The position numbers were made by a program, and so were the translations under genes. Shown here in pieces: positions 1-11,737 of a DNA stretch of 51,972 nt. Origin of the DNA: Candidatus Polarisedimenticolia bacterium (GTDB taxonomy: Bacteria; Acidobacteriota; Polarisedimenticolia; Gp22-AA2). Under the pieces are notes generated by a model. That model was given only the letters and a program-made list of their open reading frames with translations. It searched no databases and was not told where the DNA came from. Each line of letters begins with the position of its first letter. Within the stretch, counting starts at the first letter, position 1. The stretch is taken from positions 1 through 51,972 of the forward strand of contig DASYUH010000011.1 in NCBI GenBank assembly GCA_036001465.1, in the 5' to 3' direction.

Positions 1-1
1 C

Positions 2-559
2 GAACCGTGGCCGGATCCTCACGCCGCGCCGTCCATGGTGGCAGCCCGGACGTTTTCCGTCCGCTCCCGCCGCGTGCCGGCCTGGGTCGGCCTCCTGGCG
101 CTCCTCGAGGACTTCGTCCTCACCTGGGACCCGCCGCACCGTATCGCCCGCGCCCCGGCCGGCGCCTCGACAGACGAGCCGACACGCGCTCGGGCCGGCG
201 CCCGGGCCCGAGTGTCGACCGGCGCCCCGAAGCGCCGCGGCGACCCGGTCTATTCCCGCGCTGGTTGGCGCTGCAGCGCCCCCGGCTGCACCTCGCGGAA
301 GAACCTGGACGACCATCACGTCCTCTACCGCTCCCGGCGCGGCGGCAACGGGCTCGACAACCGAGTCTGCGCGTGCCGTTTCCACCACTACCTGGGAGAG
401 CACGGCGAGCTGGCGTCCTGCTGCGGCAAGGCGCCGCTCGGCATCCTGTGGAGGCTCGGGAAGAAGGACCTCGGGGTCTGGTACCGTAACGAGCGGAGGG
501 TTGACGCGCCAACGCCCGGGACTGAGGCCGGATCGCGCTCCGACGCAACGCGATCCTGA
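2..559 (+). CDS. HNH endonuclease, 5'-truncated by window edge
   Basis: C-terminal part of an HNH-type nuclease. The frame is open back to the first bases of the window, so the true start lies outside. The C-terminal half has a Cys/His cluster: RAGWRCSAPGC, then the core LDDHHVLYRSRRGG, then N..V.ACRFHH, which together match the beta-beta-alpha metal-binding HNH fold. It continues into GKAPLGILWRLG, a tail seen in stand-alone bacterial HNH proteins of the type also found next to DUF222. The N-terminal 60 or so visible residues are Arg/Ala/Pro-rich and carry no recognisable domain. It is separated from the tig promoter by an inverted repeat. Its target and biological role cannot be told from this fragment. 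Confidence 0.7.
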   Translation, partial: EPWPDPHAAPSMVAARTFSVRSRRVPAWVGLLALLEDFVLTWDPPHRIARAPAGASTDEPTRARAGARARVSTGAPKRRGDPVYSRAGWRCSAPGCTSRKNLDDHHVLYRSRRGGNGLDNRVCACRFHHYLGEHGELASCCGKAPLGILWRLGKKDLGVWYRNERRVDAPTPGTEAGSRSDATRS

Positions 560-567
560 TCGACGCC

Positions 568-619
568 GGTGACAGGTCCGGGCCAGGTGGCCGGCCCGGG
601 TGGCCGCCGGCCTGTCACC
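568..619 (+). other. Imperfect inverted repeat between HNH gene and tig promoter
   Basis: The arms GGTGACAGG (568-576) and CCTGTCACC (611-619) are perfect complements, with a second nested pair (CCGGGCC 578-584 and GGCCCGG 593-599) between them. No T-tract follows; instead the right arm stops one base before the tig -35 box. It may be a terminator that does not need a U-tract, or a structure or operator acting on tig. Confidence 0.45.
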
Positions 620-620
620 C

Positions 621-649
621 TTGAATCGACCGGGGCATCCTGCTATCAT
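621..649 (+). promoter_or_regulatory. Sigma70-type promoter for tig
   Basis: -35 TTGAAT (621-626), 17-nt spacer, extended -10 TGC-TATCAT (hexamer 644-649). This is one of the best matches in the window. It predicts a 5' leader of about 95 nt before tig and can drive the tig-clpP-clpX-lon series. Confidence 0.7.
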
Positions 650-753
650 CGCCCGCTGTCGAACGAAGACCAACTTCACCGGCTGGGTTCCATCCCCGAG
701 TCGTTCCCCCAACAAACCAAGAGGATGACGCCGAGACGAGGGTATTGAAATTG

Positions 754-2040
754 ATGAAAGTGGTGGTCAACGAGCTGGAAGGCTGCAAGCGCGGTCTCGA
801 GGTCGAGATCCCGGGCGAGCAGGTCTCCGAGGAGCTCGAGAAATCGATCCGGGAGTACTCCCGGCACGCGCGGGTCCCCGGCTTCCGCCAGGGGAAGATC
901 CCGCTCGATGTCGTGCGGCAGCGATTCGGGAAGGACGTCCGGGACGAGGTGGTCGGGCGGATGGTGCGCGAGTACTCGGCCCGGGCCCTCGAGGAGAAGA
1001 AGCTCCTGCCGGTGGACGCTCCGGTCCTCAACGAGGTCCACTACGAGGCGGGGCGGCCCCTGACGTTCAAGGCGACCTTCGAGGTCCGGCCGGTCGTGAC
1101 CGTGGCGGATTATCGCGGCATGGCGATCTCGGTCGCGCGGCGCCAGGTCACCCCCGAGATGGTCGCGGCGTCGCTGGCCGAGCTGGCCGATCGCGCCGCC
1201 AAGCTGGAGGAGATCACCGGCCGCCCGGTGCAGAAGGGCGACTTCGTGGTCGGAACGCTGTCGTGCCGGTTCCTCAAGGGGAAGGGGAAGAACCTGGTCG
1301 ACGAGCCGCTCTTCCTCGAGGCGGGCGCCGAGAACAACCATCCCGACTTCAACGCCGCGATCCTGGGGGCGCAGGCCGGGGATGCGCGCTCGTTCGAGAC
1401 GACCTACCCCGACGAGGAACGGGCCGGCGCGCTGCGCGGATGCAGCGTCTCCTACACCATAAAAATCAAGGAATTAAAGAAGAAAGTGCTGCCGAATATC
1501 GACGACAATCTGGCCAAGGAACTGGGCGATTTTCAGAGTCTCGCCGAGCTCGAAAAGAAGGTGAAAAGCGAGCTGGAAAGACGGGCCAAAGCGTCGGAGG
1601 AGGCGGAGGCCAAGGACAAGATCCTGTCCTACCTGGTGGAACGGCACCCGATCGAGGTGCCGGTGGCCATGATCGATTCGGAAGTCGATCGGCGCCTGGA
1701 ATCGATTGTCCGCGAGATGATCGCGGAGGGAAAGGATCCGTCCAGGGCGCAGGTGGATTGGAACGAGGAGCGGGCGAAGCTGGTCCCGGGGGCCACCAAG
1801 ATGGTCCGGGCGATGCTGATCCTGGAAGCCATTGCCGAGCAGGAGGGGCTCCAGGCGACCGAAGACGACGTAAACGCCTGGCTGAAGGAGGAGGCGCGGC
1901 GGCGTCAGACGACCGTCGGTGCGCTGAAGGATCAACTGTCGCAAAGTGAGCGTCTGTCGGGGCTTAGGCGGCAGATCGTCAGGGAAAAGTCGCTTGACTT
2001 TGCGTTCAATGGTGCTAATATTACGCACGAGGTGAAGTAA
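754..2040 (+). CDS. tig: Trigger factor (ribosome-associated chaperone and PPIase)
   Basis: Binds the ribosome near the exit tunnel and shelters nascent chains; it also has peptidyl-prolyl isomerase activity. The N-terminal ribosome-binding signature GFRQGKIP lies at about residues 43-50. The middle section (about 150-245, including VQKGDFVVGTL) fits the FKBP-like PPIase domain, and the rest is the helical substrate cradle. Length, 428 aa, is normal for the family. An in-frame TTG at 745 would add three residues, but ATG 754 sits 11 nt after the GAGGG at 738-742 and is preferred. It is first in the tig-clpP-clpX-lon order that is common in bacteria, with only 6 nt to clpP. The stretch around 1460-1600 is more A-rich than its surroundings. 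Confidence 0.95.
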   Translation: MKVVVNELEGCKRGLEVEIPGEQVSEELEKSIREYSRHARVPGFRQGKIPLDVVRQRFGKDVRDEVVGRMVREYSARALEEKKLLPVDAPVLNEVHYEAGRPLTFKATFEVRPVVTVADYRGMAISVARRQVTPEMVAASLAELADRAAKLEEITGRPVQKGDFVVGTLSCRFLKGKGKNLVDEPLFLEAGAENNHPDFNAAILGAQAGDARSFETTYPDEERAGALRGCSVSYTIKIKELKKKVLPNIDDNLAKELGDFQSLAELEKKVKSELERRAKASEEAEAKDKILSYLVERHPIEVPVAMIDSEVDRRLESIVREMIAEGKDPSRAQVDWNEERAKLVPGATKMVRAMLILEAIAEQEGLQATEDDVNAWLKEEARRRQTTVGALKDQLSQSERLSGLRRQIVREKSLDFAFNGANITHEVK

Positions 2041-2046
2041 CCCATC

Positions 2047-2631
2047 ATGCCACTCGTACCGATGGTGGTCGAACAGACCAACCGGGGTGAGCGTGCGTAT
2101 GATATCTACTCCCGGCTTCTCAAAGACAACATTGTATTCATCGGGAGCGGGATCGACGACACGCTCAGCAATCTAGTCATTGCGCAGTTGCTGTACCTTG
2201 AGGCCGAAGACCCCGAGAAAGACATTTCCGTCTATATCAACAGCCCGGGTGGTTCCGTTACGGCGGGACTCGCCATCTACGACACGATGCAGTTCATACG
2301 CCCCGATGTCTCCACGATCTGCATCGGGCAGGCCGCCAGCATGGCCGCGGTGCTGCTCGCGGCGGGCTCACCGAAAAAGCGTTTTGCCCTTCCGAATTCT
2401 CGAGTCATTCTGCACCAGCCGATGGGCGATTTTTCCGGACAGGCGACGGACGTCGACATCCACGCCAAGGAGATTCTGAGGATTCGCGAGCGCCTGAACA
2501 GCATTCTGTCCCACCACACGGGGCAGCCGATGGAGAGGATGCAGCGCGACACGGACCGGGACTTCATCATGACGGCGATCGCTTCCAAGGAATACGGCAT
2601 CATCGATCAGGTCATTTCCAAGCGCGAGTAG
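2047..2631 (+). CDS. clpP: ATP-dependent Clp protease proteolytic subunit
   Basis: Serine peptidase subunit that forms the double-heptamer barrel degrading proteins unfolded by ClpX or ClpA. The catalytic triad is visible: Ser98 in GQAASMA, His123 in RVILHQP, and Asp172 in DTDRDF. The handle-region sequence [18 protein letters not shown] is typical. At 194 aa it is full length, with the short N-terminus typical of ClpP; any propeptide removed would be only about 10 residues. It begins 6 nt after the tig stop, so it is probably co-transcribed from the promoter at 621-649. clpX follows after 46 nt. Confidence 0.97.
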   Translation: MPLVPMVVEQTNRGERAYDIYSRLLKDNIVFIGSGIDDTLSNLVIAQLLYLEAEDPEKDISVYINSPGGSVTAGLAIYDTMQFIRPDVSTICIGQAASMAAVLLAAGSPKKRFALPNSRVILHQPMGDFSGQATDVDIHAKEILRIRERLNSILSHHTGQPMERMQRDTDRDFIMTAIASKEYGIIDQVISKRE

Positions 2632-2677
2632 CAGCGGATCCCAGGCAACATCAGAAGTTCTTTCCAGGAGATAGGTC

Positions 2678-3916
2678 ATGGCCGGCAAGCGTGGTGACGG
2701 CGAATCATTGAGATGCAGTTTCTGCAATAAGGACCAGCGGGACGTCAAGAAGCTGATCGCCGGCCCCACGGTATACATCTGCGACGAGTGCGTCGACATC
2801 TGCCTGGACATCATCGCCGAGGAGCGCGAGCCGGACGAGCCCAAGGCCAAGGTGAAGCTGCCCAAGCCGGTCGAGATCCGCGAGTTCCTCGACGAATACG
2901 TGATCGGCCAGGAAAAGGCCAAGAAGAAGCTCGCGGTCGCGGTGTACAACCACTACAAGCGCAACGAGCTGTCGAAGCGCCGCTCCGAGGTCGAGGTCCA
3001 GAAGAGCAACATCCTGCTCATCGGGCCGACCGGCACCGGCAAGACGCTCCTGGCCCAGACGCTGGCGAAGCTCCTGAGCGTGCCGTTCGCGATCGTCGAC
3101 GCCACGACGCTCACCGAGGCGGGATACGTCGGGGAGGACGTCGAGAACATCCTCCTGAGGCTCCTGCAGGCCGCCGGGAACGACCTGGAGAAGGCCAAGC
3201 GGGGGATCATCTACATCGACGAGGTCGACAAGATCAGCCGCAAGAGCGACTCGCCGTCCATCACCCGCGACGTCTCCGGCGAGGGGGTGCAGCAGGCGCT
3301 CCTCAAGATTCTCGAAGGGACGGTCGCGAACGTGCCGCCGCAGGGCGGGCGCAAGCACCCGCACCAGGACTTCATCCCGATGGACACCACGAACATCCTG
3401 TTCCTGTGCGGCGGGGCGTTCGTCGGGCTCGACGGCATCATCGAGCAGCGCATCGGCAAGAAGGCGATGGGGTTCAAGGCGGAGGTCAAGACCAAGTCGC
3501 AGCGCAACATGCAGGAGATCCTCGACCAGGTGCAGCCCGGCGACCTGATCAAGTACGGCCTGATTCCCGAGTTCGTCGGCCGGCTCCCGGTGATCGGCGT
3601 CCTGGGCGACCTGGACAAGGACGCGCTGGTCAAGATCCTGACCGAGCCGCGCAACGCCCTGATCAAGCAGTACCAGAAGATTTTCGAGTACGAGAACGTC
3701 ACGCTGACCTTCACCAAGGACGCGCTCGAAGCGATCGCCGAGCAGAGCCTGCAGCGCAAGATCGGGGCGCGGGGCCTGAGGCTGATCCTCGAAGACCTCA
3801 TGCTGGACCTCATGTACCAGTTGCCGTCGCGCTCGGACATCACCGAGTGCGTGATCACCCGTGAGGTCGTGGAGAACAAGACGGCCCCCATCATCCTGAT
3901 GGAGAAAGCAGGGTAA
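2678..3916 (+). CDS. clpX: ATP-dependent Clp protease ATP-binding subunit ClpX
   Basis: AAA+ unfoldase that recognises substrates and feeds them to ClpP. The N-terminal C4 zinc finger (Cys13, Cys16, Cys35, Cys38) binds adaptors. Walker A GPTGTGKT is at 116-123, the pore-1 loop GYVG at 149-152, and Walker B ends in DE at 181-182. The ClpX-specific RKH loop is present in [10 protein letters not shown]. At 412 aa it is normal length. CCAGGAG (2664-2670) lies 7 nt before the ATG. The stop codon directly abuts the lon start, so the two are almost certainly translated from one mRNA. Confidence 0.97.
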   Translation: MAGKRGDGESLRCSFCNKDQRDVKKLIAGPTVYICDECVDICLDIIAEEREPDEPKAKVKLPKPVEIREFLDEYVIGQEKAKKKLAVAVYNHYKRNELSKRRSEVEVQKSNILLIGPTGTGKTLLAQTLAKLLSVPFAIVDATTLTEAGYVGEDVENILLRLLQAAGNDLEKAKRGIIYIDEVDKISRKSDSPSITRDVSGEGVQQALLKILEGTVANVPPQGGRKHPHQDFIPMDTTNILFLCGGAFVGLDGIIEQRIGKKAMGFKAEVKTKSQRNMQEILDQVQPGDLIKYGLIPEFVGRLPVIGVLGDLDKDALVKILTEPRNALIKQYQKIFEYENVTLTFTKDALEAIAEQSLQRKIGARGLRLILEDLMLDLMYQLPSRSDITECVITREVVENKTAPIILMEKAG

Positions 3917-6334
3917 ATGATCAACGCCTTCGAGGATCGGGGCCGGAAAATCGACACGCTGCCGCTCGTTCCGCTTCGGGACGTGGTGGTCTTCCCCTAC
4001 ACGATGATCCCGTTCGTGGTGGGGCGCAAGCCGTCGCTCGTGGCCGTCGAGAAGGCCCTGGCGTCGGACAAGCGGATTTTCCTGGCGACGCAGCGCGACG
4101 CCAAGACCGACGACCCTAAGGCCGACGAGATCAACTACATCGGCACCATCGCCAACATCGTCCAGAGCCTGAAGCTCCCGAACGGCAACATCAAGCTGCT
4201 GGTGGAGGGCGTGTCGCGCGGCAAGGTGTTCGAGATCCGCGAAGAGGAAGGCTACCTGGTCGCGCTGCTCGAGCCGATCGAAGGGAAGGTCGACCTGACT
4301 CCCGAGATCGAAGGCGAGATGGGCAAGGTCGTCTCGCTGTTCGAGAAGTACGTGAAGCTCTCGCCGAACCTGCCCTACGAGACGATGATCTCGACCATCC
4401 GCGTCTCCGAGCCGGGCCGCCTGACCGATACCATCGCGGCCCACGTGCAGGTCGGGATCGAAGAGAAGCAGAACCTGCTGGAGACCTTCGGCCCCGGCGA
4501 GCGGCTGACGATCCTGGCGAACCTGCTGGACGCCGAGATCGAGAAGCTGCGTGTCGATCGGCGCATCCATCAGCGCGTCAAGAAGCAGATGGAGAAGGCC
4601 CAGAAGGAGTACTACCTCAACGAGAAGATGAAGGCGATCCAGCAGGAGCTGGGGCGCAAGGACGACAAGCTCAACGAGATCGAGGAGCTGAAGGAGAAGA
4701 TCGCGGCCGCCCGGATGTCGAAGGAGGGGCTCGAGAAGGCGATGCAGGAGCTGAAGCGCCTCGAGGTCATGCCCCCCGTGAGCGCCGAGGCGACGGTGTC
4801 GCGCAACTATCTCGACTGGCTGATCTCCGTTCCCTGGCACAAGCGGACCAAGGAGATCCGGGACCTCGACTTCGCCGAGAAGGTCCTGAACGAGGACCAC
4901 TACGGCCTCGAGAAGATCAAAGAGCGCATCGTCGAGTTCCTGGCGGTGCGCCGCCTGGTGAACAACAAGAGCATGAAGGGGACGATCCTGTGCTTCGTCG
5001 GGCCGCCGGGCGTCGGCAAGACGTCGCTGGCGCAGTCGATCGCCAAGGCGACGGGGCGCAAGTTCGTGCGCGTCTCCCTGGGCGGCGTGCGCGACGAGGC
5101 GGAGATCCGCGGGCACCGCCGCACCTACATCGGCGCCTTCCCGGGACAGGTCATCCAGATGATGAAGAAGGCCGGGACGAAGAACCCGGTCTTCCTGCTC
5201 GACGAAGTGGACAAGATGAGCATGGATTTCCGGGGCGACCCGTCCTCGGCGCTCCTGGAGGTGCTCGACCCCGAGCAGAACTCCACGTTCCTGGACCACT
5301 ATCTCGACACCGAGTTCGACCTGTCGCAGGTGATGTTCATCTGCACGGCGAACATCACCCACCCGATTCCGCCGGCGCTGCGCGATCGGATGGAGATCCT
5401 GCGGCTGGCGGGCTACACGATGTTCGAGAAGCTGAACATCGCGCAGCGCTTCCTGCTCCCGAAGCAGCTGAAGAACCATGGGCTCGACCCGAAGAAGTTC
5501 CCGTTCGAGGAGGCGACGATCCAGGAGATCATCGAGCGCTACACCCGTGAAGCGGGGGTGAGGAACCTGGAGCGCGAGATCGCCTCCATCTGCCGCAAGC
5601 TGGCCCGCCGGGTCGTGAGAGAGGGGAAGGACTACCAGTACACCGTGAAGCAGGAGCACCTCACCGACCTTCTCGGCGTGCCCCGCTACCGTCCCGCCAC
5701 CAGCGACAAGAAGAGCGAGATCGGCATCGCTACCGGACTGGCCTGGACCGAGACCGGCGGCGAGATCCTGGTGACCGAGGCCACCCTGATGAAGGGGCGC
5801 GGCAAGCTGACGCTGACCGGCAAGCTGGGCGACGTCATGCAGGAATCGGCGCAGGCCGCGCTGTCGTGGATCCGCTCGCGCGGCCAGATGCTCGGCCTGG
5901 ACGAGGATTTCTACCGCAAGTTCGACATCCACATCCACGTCCCCGAGGGGGCCATCCCCAAGGACGGGCCGTCCGCGGGCATCACCATGGCCACCGCCCT
6001 GGCGTCGCTCCTGACCAAGACCCCGGCGCGCGGCGACGTGGCGATGACCGGCGAGATCACCCTGCGCGGGAAGGTCCTGCCGATCGGCGGCGTCAAGGAG
6101 AAGGTCCTGGCGGCCCACCGGCTGGGAATCCGGACCATCATCCTGCCGCGCGATAACGAGAAGGACCTGGCGGATGTCCCGGAAGACATCCAGAAGACCC
6201 TCGAGTTCCGTCTGGTGGACACCATGGACGAGGTCCTCCAGATTGCCCTGGACCGGGGAGAACCGCACGGAGAGGTCGACAAGGAGTATAATAAGGACCT
6301 CGGCAAGGAAACCCCCGGTCCCATCGCTCATTAG
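3917..6334 (+). CDS. lon: ATP-dependent protease La (Lon)
   Basis: Single-chain AAA+ serine protease for damaged and regulatory proteins. The N-terminal LON substrate-binding domain starts at [15 protein letters not shown], followed by a helical/coiled linker (about 190-310). The AAA+ module has Walker A GPPGVGKT and Walker B FLLDEVDK. The C-terminal protease domain carries the Ser-Lys dyad: Ser686 in PKDGPSAG and Lys729 in GGVKEK. At 805 aa it is full length. The ATG begins at the base after the clpX TAA with no gap, implying coupled translation. A TATAAT-like string near 6288 lies inside the 3' end and could seed transcription of engB, but no matching -35 was found. Confidence 0.97.
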   Translation: MINAFEDRGRKIDTLPLVPLRDVVVFPYTMIPFVVGRKPSLVAVEKALASDKRIFLATQRDAKTDDPKADEINYIGTIANIVQSLKLPNGNIKLLVEGVSRGKVFEIREEEGYLVALLEPIEGKVDLTPEIEGEMGKVVSLFEKYVKLSPNLPYETMISTIRVSEPGRLTDTIAAHVQVGIEEKQNLLETFGPGERLTILANLLDAEIEKLRVDRRIHQRVKKQMEKAQKEYYLNEKMKAIQQELGRKDDKLNEIEELKEKIAAARMSKEGLEKAMQELKRLEVMPPVSAEATVSRNYLDWLISVPWHKRTKEIRDLDFAEKVLNEDHYGLEKIKERIVEFLAVRRLVNNKSMKGTILCFVGPPGVGKTSLAQSIAKATGRKFVRVSLGGVRDEAEIRGHRRTYIGAFPGQVIQMMKKAGTKNPVFLLDEVDKMSMDFRGDPSSALLEVLDPEQNSTFLDHYLDTEFDLSQVMFICTANITHPIPPALRDRMEILRLAGYTMFEKLNIAQRFLLPKQLKNHGLDPKKFPFEEATIQEIIERYTREAGVRNLEREIASICRKLARRVVREGKDYQYTVKQEHLTDLLGVPRYRPATSDKKSEIGIATGLAWTETGGEILVTEATLMKGRGKLTLTGKLGDVMQESAQAALSWIRSRGQMLGLDEDFYRKFDIHIHVPEGAIPKDGPSAGITMATALASLLTKTPARGDVAMTGEITLRGKVLPIGGVKEKVLAAHRLGIRTIILPRDNEKDLADVPEDIQKTLEFRLVDTMDEVLQIALDRGEPHGEVDKEYNKDLGKETPGPIAH

Positions 6335-6352
6335 CACGTCCTGAACGAAGGC

Positions 6353-6380
6353 CCGCGGGAAGGACCGGTCCCGCGGAGTT
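6353..6380 (+). terminator. Possible weak terminator after lon
   Basis: Perfect 8-bp arms CCGCGGGA (6353-6360) and TCCCGCGG (6369-6376) with an 8-nt loop, followed only by AGTTT. The short T run makes it a weak intrinsic terminator at best; it may be an attenuating hairpin between lon and engB. Confidence 0.35.
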
Positions 6381-6458
6381 TCCCCGGCATCCCGGCTTGT
6401 TCGCGCCGCAGGCCGTTTCCGAAGCGATTTGGCCCAAGACCGCTTGGCCCATCCGGAC

Positions 6459-7117
6459 ATGAACATCATCGCCCGCCGCTTCCACATCAGCGCCACCCGG
6501 CCCGAGGACTTTCCCCGGGGGCCGCAGCCGCACATCGCCTTCATGGGGCGCTCGAACGTCGGCAAGTCGAGCCTCCTGAACCAGCTCCTGGGGGCGAAGG
6601 GGCTGGCCCGCACCAGCAAGGACCCGGGGCGCACGCGGGCGCTGAACTTCTTTCTCGTGAACGACCGGTTCTTCTTCGTGGATCTGCCGGGTTTCGGCTA
6701 TGCCCGGGTCTCCGCCCGCGTGCGCGAGCAGTGGAAGGGACTCGTGGAGGCGTACCTGGTCCGGTCCGGGGGTCCGGACCTGGCCCTGCACCTGGTGGAC
6801 GCGCGGCACGATCCGACCGACATGGACGACGAGCTGCGCGAGTGGCTGCAGGAGGCGGGTGTCCGGCACGAAGTGGTTCTCACCAAGATCGACAAGCTGT
6901 CCGGGAGAGACCGGGCGCGATCGCTGCAGCGCGCCGCCCGGTGGCTCGGCCTGCCGGAGGGCACGGGCCCCCTCGCCGTGTCCTCCACGACCGGCCAGGG
7001 CATCCCGGCGCTGTGGCGCGTGATCGGCGACGTCCTTACGAAGCAACAGACATTCCGTCCGGAGCGGGCCGACGGGCCCGCCTCCAGGGCGGCAACCCAA
7101 GGAGGAAGGTCCACCCC

Positions 7118-7121
<4 letters not shown>
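6459..7121 (+). CDS. engB: Ribosome-biogenesis GTP-binding protein EngB (YsxC/YihA)
   Basis: Small GTPase needed for assembly of the large ribosomal subunit. The P-loop [12 protein letters not shown], the G3 motif DLPGFGYA, and a G4-type TKIDKL are all present. ATG 6459 gives 220 aa starting MNIIARRFH, the usual start for the family; a TTG at 6429 would add ten unlikely residues. It follows lon after 124 nt. Its stop overlaps the probable rho start as GTGA, so rho is likely translated by coupling. The last ~20 residues (FRPERADGP...) are a non-conserved tail. Confidence 0.93.
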
Positions 7122-8596
<1,475 letters not shown>

Positions 8597-8691
8597 GCCC
8601 GGTGCGGGGGCCGGGCCGGCGGGGGCCGCGCCATCACCGCACTCGTCCCGGCCGTGGAACGGTGCTAGAATCCATGCCAGGTGCGGTGACT

Positions 8692-9270
8692 ATGAAGGCG
8701 CGGTCGGTTGCATTTCTGCTCTGCGCGGGGCTGGTTCTGGGCGCCGCGGTGTTCGAGGTCGCGGCCGACCCGCGCGGCTCGCACGAACGCGGCTCACGCC
8801 CGCACGGCTCGCGCGTGGATCGACGGTACGCGGGGCGGCTCTACGCAGGGCGGCCTCACCCGGGCCGCCCGGGCTCGGGCCGCTCGCAGCTCCGCTTCGG
8901 TTTCTCCTACGGCTTCCCGATCTACGGCTATTCCTACTATGGCTTCTATCCGGCGTACGCGTATCCGTACTCTCCCTACTACTACGGCTATTATCCCTAC
9001 GGCCCCGGGTATTACAACGACTATGTCCCTGACGCCGGGTTCGTCGATCTCGACGTATGGCCCGAGGAAGCCGAGGTCTGGGTGGGCGACCGGCTTCTCG
9101 GCACCGCGGACGACTTCGACGGCTATCCCGACCTGCTGCCCCTCCGCCCCGGAAGGCGCACCGTCACGCTGCGAAGTCCCGGCTACGAAGATCTGAGGCT
9201 CAGGCTGGAGATCGTGGCGGGCACCAGGATCCGCATCCGCCGCGACATGGTGCCCCTGGAATCCGAGTAG
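8692..9270 (+). CDS. Exported PEGA-domain protein with Tyr/Gly/Pro-rich linker
   Basis: 192 aa. MKARSVAFLLCAGLVLGAAVF is a signal peptide. Residues ~30-70 are rich in Arg, Gly and His. Residues ~75-115 are made of short Tyr-Gly-Pro repeats (YGYSYYGFYP, YSPYYYGYYP). The C-terminal ~65 residues (DLDVWPEEAEVWVGDRLLGT ... VTLRSPGYEDLRLRLEIVAG) match a PEGA domain, a small beta-sandwich common in surface proteins. ATG 8692 is preferred to upstream starts because it begins the signal peptide. An extended -10 (TGC-TAGAAT, 8663-8671) lies just upstream without a clear -35. Likely periplasmic or on the outer surface; exact role unknown. Confidence 0.75.
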   Translation: MKARSVAFLLCAGLVLGAAVFEVAADPRGSHERGSRPHGSRVDRRYAGRLYAGRPHPGRPGSGRSQLRFGFSYGFPIYGYSYYGFYPAYAYPYSPYYYGYYPYGPGYYNDYVPDAGFVDLDVWPEEAEVWVGDRLLGTADDFDGYPDLLPLRPGRRTVTLRSPGYEDLRLRLEIVAGTRIRIRRDMVPLESE

Positions 9271-9434
9271 CGATCGACGGCCTCGGTCCTTCTTCGCGCC
9301 ATCGACCCCGGTGCATCAGTCCACGCTCCCCCGGAAGACCACGGCGGCGACACGCGTCGACAGGCCCGGACTAACGCGAGCCCGCATATCATGGTCTTCG
9401 TTCCGGAACGTCCATTTCCCCGAGGCATGGCTTC

Positions 9435-11708
9435 ATGCAGCGCTATGGCATCCCGCTTGTCGCGATCCTGGCCTCCTGGGGCACCTGCGCCGGGGCGGAG
9501 CCGACACCCGCTGAAGCGTCCGGCGGTCCGATCGCCAGGGCCGTCCGGTGCGAATCGGCCATCCGCGTCGACGGGGTGCTGGACGAACCGTGCTGGCAGG
9601 CGGCGGAGCCGCTCAAGGACTTCGTCCAGCACCTGCCGGCGGAGGGGGCGCCCGCCACCCAGCCCACGGAGGTGCGCCTCCTGTTCGACGCCGAGAACCT
9701 CTATGTCGGAGCCGATCTCGCGGACGCCGAGCCCGGCCGCATCATCGCTCTCGAGATGAAGGAGGACGGTGACCTCAGGAACGACGACCTGTTCGGCATC
9801 ATGCTCGACACGTTCCACGACCGGCGCAACGCCTTCTACTTCGAGGCCAACCCGAACGGCGCGCGCGGCGACGCCTTGGTCTACGACGAAGGGCGCGTGC
9901 AGTCGTTCGACTGGGACGGAGTCTGGCAGGTGCAGAGCCGCATCACCGATCGCGGCTGGACGGTCGAGATGCAGATCCCCTTCAAGACCCTCCACTTCGA
10001 ACCCGGCCGGACGAATCCGTGGGGGCTCCAGCTCTGGCGCTACATCAGGCGCAGCACGGAGGACGTGTTCTGGGGCCGCCTGTCGCGCAACGAGGACCTC
10101 TTCCGCGTCTCGCGGGCGGGGACGCTCACCGGCCTCGAGGACATCCGGCAGGGGAAGAGCCTGGCGCTCAAGCCTTATGCCCTGGGAGGCGCCGACAGAC
10201 AGCCGAGCCTCGGAGCGTCAGGCACCGAGCGCGAGAACGAGATCGGGCTGGACGCGCGCTATGACCTGACCCCGAACCTGGCCGCCGTCCTGACGCTCAA
10301 CACCGATTTCGCCGAGACGGAGGTGGACGACCAGCAGGTCAACACCTCGCGCTTTCCCCTGTTCTTCCCCGAGAAGCGCGAGTTCTTCCTGGAGTCGACC
10401 GGTTTCTTCGATTTCGGCTACAACCGCACGGGCCCCGGGGCGCCGCCCGGGCTGCAGCCGTTCTTCAGCCGGCGGATCGGCCTGTCCGCGTCCGCCCTGC
10501 CGATCCCGATTCTCGGCGGGGCGAAGATGGCGGGGCGCATCGGCCGGACGAACCTGGGCTTCCTGAGCATCCTGGCCGACGACGCCGAGGGGCAGCCGCA
10601 CACGAACTTCAGCGTCCTGCGCCTCAGCCGTGACGTCCTGGCGCGCTCGAATTTCGGGCTCATCGCGATCGGCAAGGAACCGTCCGGCCCGGACGATCCG
10701 GTCGACCCCGCCGATCCGTCGGCCGGGACGCACTCGAATCGCACCTACGGCGTCGATCTGAACCTGTCGGTCCTGCAGAACCTCAAGTTCGGCGGGTCGA
10801 TCCTGCAGACCCGCACGCCCGGGCTCGGCACGAGCCAGGGAGCGGGCCACGCGTACGCCAACTGGAGCGACGACACCTGGGACGTGCAGTTCTCCCATCG
10901 CGACATCGGCCCGGGGTTCAACCCCGAGGTCGGCTTCGTGCAGCGCACCGGAATCGAGGAGTCGGAGGGGTTCCTCGCCTGGTCCTGGCGCTCCCGCACG
11001 GCGCTCGTGCGCCGCGTCGAGCCGCACACGCGGCACATCTATACCTCGTGGCAGGACCACCACCTGGCGACACGGTTCCAGCACTGGGCGCTCTCTCTGG
11101 AGTTCCGCGACGGGTCCGGGATCGAAGTCGGCTACCAGCCGACGTTCGACAGCCTGCGCGAGACGTTCACCCTGGACGCGGGGGACGACGCCGACCCCGC
11201 CGACGACGTGGAGGTCCGTCCGGGCGCCTACCATCCGGCGTACTGGCTGCTGCGCTACGACGGGAACGCGAGCCGCCCGCTCTCCGCCTCGCTGGCGATG
11301 GAGGCGGGAGACTTCTTCGACGGCGAGTACCGCTTCGTCGACCTGGGGGCCACGGCCCGCATCTCGCGGCACGTGCGCTTCGGCACCGGAGTCAGGCGCA
11401 CCGAGATCGACCTGCCGTCCCGCCCCGCCGACGCGACGTCGCCGGCCCTGCCCCCCTCGGAGTTCAACCCGACACTTCTCTACGCGCGGTGGGGTCTCTA
11501 TGCCACGACCCGTCTTCTGGCCGACGTCTTCGTGCAGTACAACTCCGCTCTCGACGACCTCTCGACCAACCTGCGTTTCAACTACAAGTACCGCCCCGGG
11601 TCGGACCTCTACGTCGTGTACACGGAGCGCCGCGACCGCGAGGGGCTGCCGTCCGACGTGGTGGATCGCTCGCTGACTGTGAAGTGGACCTGCCTGTTCT
11701 CGTTCTGA
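9435..11708 (+). CDS. Exported CBM9-like/DUF5916 protein
   Basis: 757 aa. A signal peptide (MQRYGIPLVAILASWGTCAGA) is followed by a family-9 carbohydrate-binding-like domain (about 35-225: AIRVDGVLDEPCWQAAEPL ... LYVGADLAD ... WTVEMQIPFKTL). The rest fits DUF5916, a long beta-rich region that probably forms an outer-membrane barrel. Features include FFPEKREFFLE, the sequence shared by these proteins, and alternating beta strands to the end. The final residue is Phe (CLFSF), as in many outer-membrane barrels. Such proteins occur in Bacteroidota and Acidobacteriota; a link to glycan handling is inferred only from the CBM9 part. It stands alone, 164 nt after the PEGA gene. Confidence 0.8.
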   Translation: MQRYGIPLVAILASWGTCAGAEPTPAEASGGPIARAVRCESAIRVDGVLDEPCWQAAEPLKDFVQHLPAEGAPATQPTEVRLLFDAENLYVGADLADAEPGRIIALEMKEDGDLRNDDLFGIMLDTFHDRRNAFYFEANPNGARGDALVYDEGRVQSFDWDGVWQVQSRITDRGWTVEMQIPFKTLHFEPGRTNPWGLQLWRYIRRSTEDVFWGRLSRNEDLFRVSRAGTLTGLEDIRQGKSLALKPYALGGADRQPSLGASGTERENEIGLDARYDLTPNLAAVLTLNTDFAETEVDDQQVNTSRFPLFFPEKREFFLESTGFFDFGYNRTGPGAPPGLQPFFSRRIGLSASALPIPILGGAKMAGRIGRTNLGFLSILADDAEGQPHTNFSVLRLSRDVLARSNFGLIAIGKEPSGPDDPVDPADPSAGTHSNRTYGVDLNLSVLQNLKFGGSILQTRTPGLGTSQGAGHAYANWSDDTWDVQFSHRDIGPGFNPEVGFVQRTGIEESEGFLAWSWRSRTALVRRVEPHTRHIYTSWQDHHLATRFQHWALSLEFRDGSGIEVGYQPTFDSLRETFTLDAGDDADPADDVEVRPGAYHPAYWLLRYDGNASRPLSASLAMEAGDFFDGEYRFVDLGATARISRHVRFGTGVRRTEIDLPSRPADATSPALPPSEFNPTLLYARWGLYATTRLLADVFVQYNSALDDLSTNLRFNYKYRPGSDLYVVYTERRDREGLPSDVVDRSLTVKWTCLFSF

Positions 11709-11737
11709 GCGTTCCCGCGTCGATCCACGCCGTCCCT

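Noticed and set aside
2705-6634. 1309-aa minus-strand open frame opposite clpX, lon and engB
   Set aside because: It is the mirror of strongly coding plus-strand genes in GC-rich DNA. The composition (Leu/Arg/Asp/His runs) is that of an antisense shadow, with no domain.
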